Part shown: positions 5,843 through 6,962 of the stretch, piece after piece | How the letters are laid out: each line of letters opens with the position of its first letter | Position numbering within the stretch: position 1 is the first letter of the stretch | Made by a program: the position numbers and the translations under genes | Origin: Holophagales bacterium UBA5066 | GTDB taxonomy: Bacteria > Acidobacteriota > Thermoanaerobaculia > UBA5066 | Assembly: GCA_002414905.1 (NCBI GenBank) | Contig: DIAY01000124.1 | Coordinates: 9,768 to 16,729, forward strand | Direction: 5' to 3' | DNA: 6,962 bases | Notes under the pieces: model-generated | The model's input: only the letters and a program-made list of their open reading frames with translations | Databases searched by the model: none | Told to the model about the DNA's origin: nothing

Positions 5843-6709
5843 TCACTCCGGTGGCAGTGCCTCGGGCGCTGCGCCTTCCGTCTGCGCTTTCCCGCTCCCC
5901 GCCAGGAGGACGGCGGCGACGATGGCGGCCCCTCCCGCGAAGGTCACCAGGCCGATCGGCTCGTCGAACGCGAGCCACCCGAGGATCGCGCCGAAGACGA
6001 CGGTGAGCGGGTTCGCGAGCGTGGCGCGCCCGGCCGGGACCCGCGCGAGGCCCCGCGTCAGGAAGAGCTGGCCGAGCAGCCCGGCCGCGGCGATGAAGAC
6101 GAGCCAGCCCCACTCCACCAGCGTCGGGACCGAGAGCCCTTCTGCGAGCGCTCCGATCGTGGCGAGCGGGATGGACGTGAGCGGAAACCAGAGGACGATC
6201 GTCTCCTCGTACTCGGTCCGTGAGGCGTCGCGAACGGTGACGTAGGCCGTCGCCGAGAAGAGCGCGCCGAGGAGCCCGACGAGGATCGGCGCCAGCGGGC
6301 GCGCCGCCGCTGCCGGGTCGAGGCCCCACGGCACGAGCATCGCCACGCCCGAGGCCGCGAGAAGAAAGGCGGGAACGAAGCGCTTCCCGGGCTTCTCCTT
6401 CAGGAACCACGCCGCGAGGACCGCCGTGAAAACCGGGTGCACCTGCTGGAGCAGGACGGCCGTCGCGAGAGGCTGACGGGCGACGGACCAGAAGTAGCAC
6501 GAAAGGGCGAAGTGCCCCAGCGCGCCACGAAGGACGAGAAGGCCCGGTCTCTTCGGCCGCCACGAAAGGCCGCGCCTGCGCAGGAGCCAGAGCATGAAGG
6601 CCGCGTTCAGGACTCCGCGGACGAGGATCACCTCCTGCGCAGAGATCCGCCCGCCGAGGAGCTTGGCTCCCGCGGCCATCACGGCGAAGAAGAACGCGGA
6701 GAAGGCCAT
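5843..6709 (-). CDS. EamA/DMT-superfamily permease, substrate unknown
   Basis: An inner-membrane carrier of 288 residues, the normal size for the ten-helix drug/metabolite transporter family. It has two homologous EamA halves, about residues 1-128 and 141-270. The first half shows AGAKLLGGRIS, EVILVRGVLNAAFML, YFWSVARQPLATAVLLQQVHP and WFLKEKPG; the second shows GLLGALFSATAYVTVRDA, GLLGQLFLTRGLARVPAG, ANPLTVVFGAILGWLAFDEPIG. The conserved acidic positions that close helix 4 and helix 9 of each half are present (KEK and FDEP). A hydrophilic Glu/Pro-rich tail (PEALPPE) ends it. Family members export amino acids, metabolites or drugs; nothing here fixes the substrate. The start is ATG at 6709; GTG at 6718 adds three residues, and neither has a good ribosome binding site. 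It is divergent from a second DMT-like gene and sits upstream of the SRPBCC gene. Confidence 0.9.
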   Translation of the reverse strand: MAFSAFFFAVMAAGAKLLGGRISAQEVILVRGVLNAAFMLWLLRRRGLSWRPKRPGLLVLRGALGHFALSCYFWSVARQPLATAVLLQQVHPVFTAVLAAWFLKEKPGKRFVPAFLLAASGVAMLVPWGLDPAAAARPLAPILVGLLGALFSATAYVTVRDASRTEYEETIVLWFPLTSIPLATIGALAEGLSVPTLVEWGWLVFIAAAGLLGQLFLTRGLARVPAGRATLANPLTVVFGAILGWLAFDEPIGLVTFAGGAAIVAAVLLAGSGKAQTEGAAPEALPPE

Positions 6710-6719
6710 CTCACGCACG

Positions 6720-6737
6720 ATCGGCGATTATCGGCGA
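6720..6737. repeat. 8-bp direct repeat between divergent transporter genes
   Basis: ATCGGCGA occurs at 6720-6727 and 6730-6737, separated by TT, so the copies recur every ten bases, close to one helical turn. The pair overlaps the putative -10 element of the leftward gene, a position where a repressor could act. No regulator gene is visible in the window. Confidence 0.45.
6727..6732 (-). promoter_or_regulatory. Putative -10 element of the leftward DMT transporter
   Basis: The minus strand reads GATAAT here, a 5/6 match to TATAAT in otherwise GC-rich DNA. Transcription would begin near 6720, giving a leader of about two bases to GTG 6718 or about eleven to ATG 6709. No convincing -35 element is seen 16-18 bases upstream. 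Confidence 0.35.
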
Positions 6738-6759
6738 GGGCCTCCACAGGGGGCGCCGG

Positions 6760-6768
6760 TGCGATACT
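6760..6768 (+). promoter_or_regulatory. Putative extended -10 element of the rightward DMT-like gene
   Basis: TGCGATACT has the TGN extension and a 4/6 hexamer match. Transcription would start around 6775-6778, at or next to the proposed TTG start codon, which would make the mRNA leaderless. No -35 element is clear. Confidence 0.3.
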
Positions 6769-6777
6769 CCACCTCCC

Positions 6778-6962
6778 TTGGCCCACCTCGTCCTCGCCCT
6801 GACGGTCCTCGTCTGGTCGTTCTCGTTCCTGGCGGCGGCGCGCCTGCGGCAGGAGCTCGGTCTCGGGGAGTCCCTCGCGGCGCGGTTCGTCCCGGTGCTC
6901 CTCGGAGCCGGCGCATACCTCCTCGCCCGCCGGCCCCTCCGGATTCCGCGCGCGGCGTGGCC
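6778..6962 (+). CDS. EamA/DMT-like transporter, N-terminal part (3' partial)
   Basis: Sixty-one codons run open to the window edge and read as a DMT-family N-terminus. Residues 2-20 are helix 1 (AHLVLALTVLVWSFSFLAA, with the family-typical W-S-x-S-F), followed by a charged stretch RLRQELG, then SLAARFVPVLLGAGAYLLARRPLR, corresponding to the usual Arg-containing helix 2. The rest of the gene lies outside the window. The proposed start is TTG at 6778, because no ATG or GTG occurs in the frame nearby; no Shine-Dalgarno site precedes it (the upstream bases are CCACCTCCC), so the start is tentative and might be a leaderless one. It is divergent from the complete DMT gene. Alternatives are another small-multidrug-resistance-like or unrelated hydrophobic protein. 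Confidence 0.72.
   Translation, partial: MAHLVLALTVLVWSFSFLAAARLRQELGLGESLAARFVPVLLGAGAYLLARRPLRIPRAAW

Noticed and set aside
5291..6245. Two overlapping plus-strand frames of about 310 codons opposite the SRPBCC and DMT genes
   Set aside because: They show biased Arg/Glu/Asp or Ser/Ala/Pro compositions without hydrophobic periodicity, while the minus strand encodes clear membrane and helix-grip patterns.

Overview
The window is a compact stretch of bacterial chromosome with very high GC content and strong G/C bias at third codon positions. No gene of more than about 300 bases is missing between features, and I see no tRNA, rRNA, CRISPR array, phage gene or insertion sequence. The combination of a secreted S9 peptidase with PD40 repeats, a DUF4412-type secreted protein, GC-rich codon use and single-gene alternating transcription units would suit an environmental Acidobacteriota, Myxococcota or similar GC-rich lineage. 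That placement is inference only, since no marker gene is present.

Layout from left to right: the C-terminal membrane domain of an MgtE-type magnesium transporter (+, cut by the window edge); a secreted DUF4412-like protein (-); a small class I SAM methyltransferase (+); PdxA of vitamin B6 synthesis (-); a secreted S9-family serine peptidase with a beta-propeller (+); a membrane-anchored SRPBCC/START-like protein (-); a complete EamA/DMT transporter (-); and the first 61 codons of a second EamA/DMT-like transporter (+, cut by the right edge). The first six genes alternate strand one by one, so most are probably single-gene transcription units. The DMT transporter and SRPBCC gene may form a two-gene unit (39-base gap).

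The genes do not form an obvious common pathway; they look like housekeeping and accessory functions side by side. The most notable structural points are two convergent gene junctions with no spacer, where the opposing stop codons form the palindromes TGATCA and CTAG; a perfect 16-bp inverted repeat inside the methyltransferase gene; a divergent pair of DMT-family transporters sharing a 68-base control region with an 8-bp direct repeat; and a duplicated Met-rich 15-residue tail on the DUF4412-like protein. I found no convincing evidence for a new defence, mobile or biosynthetic system here.
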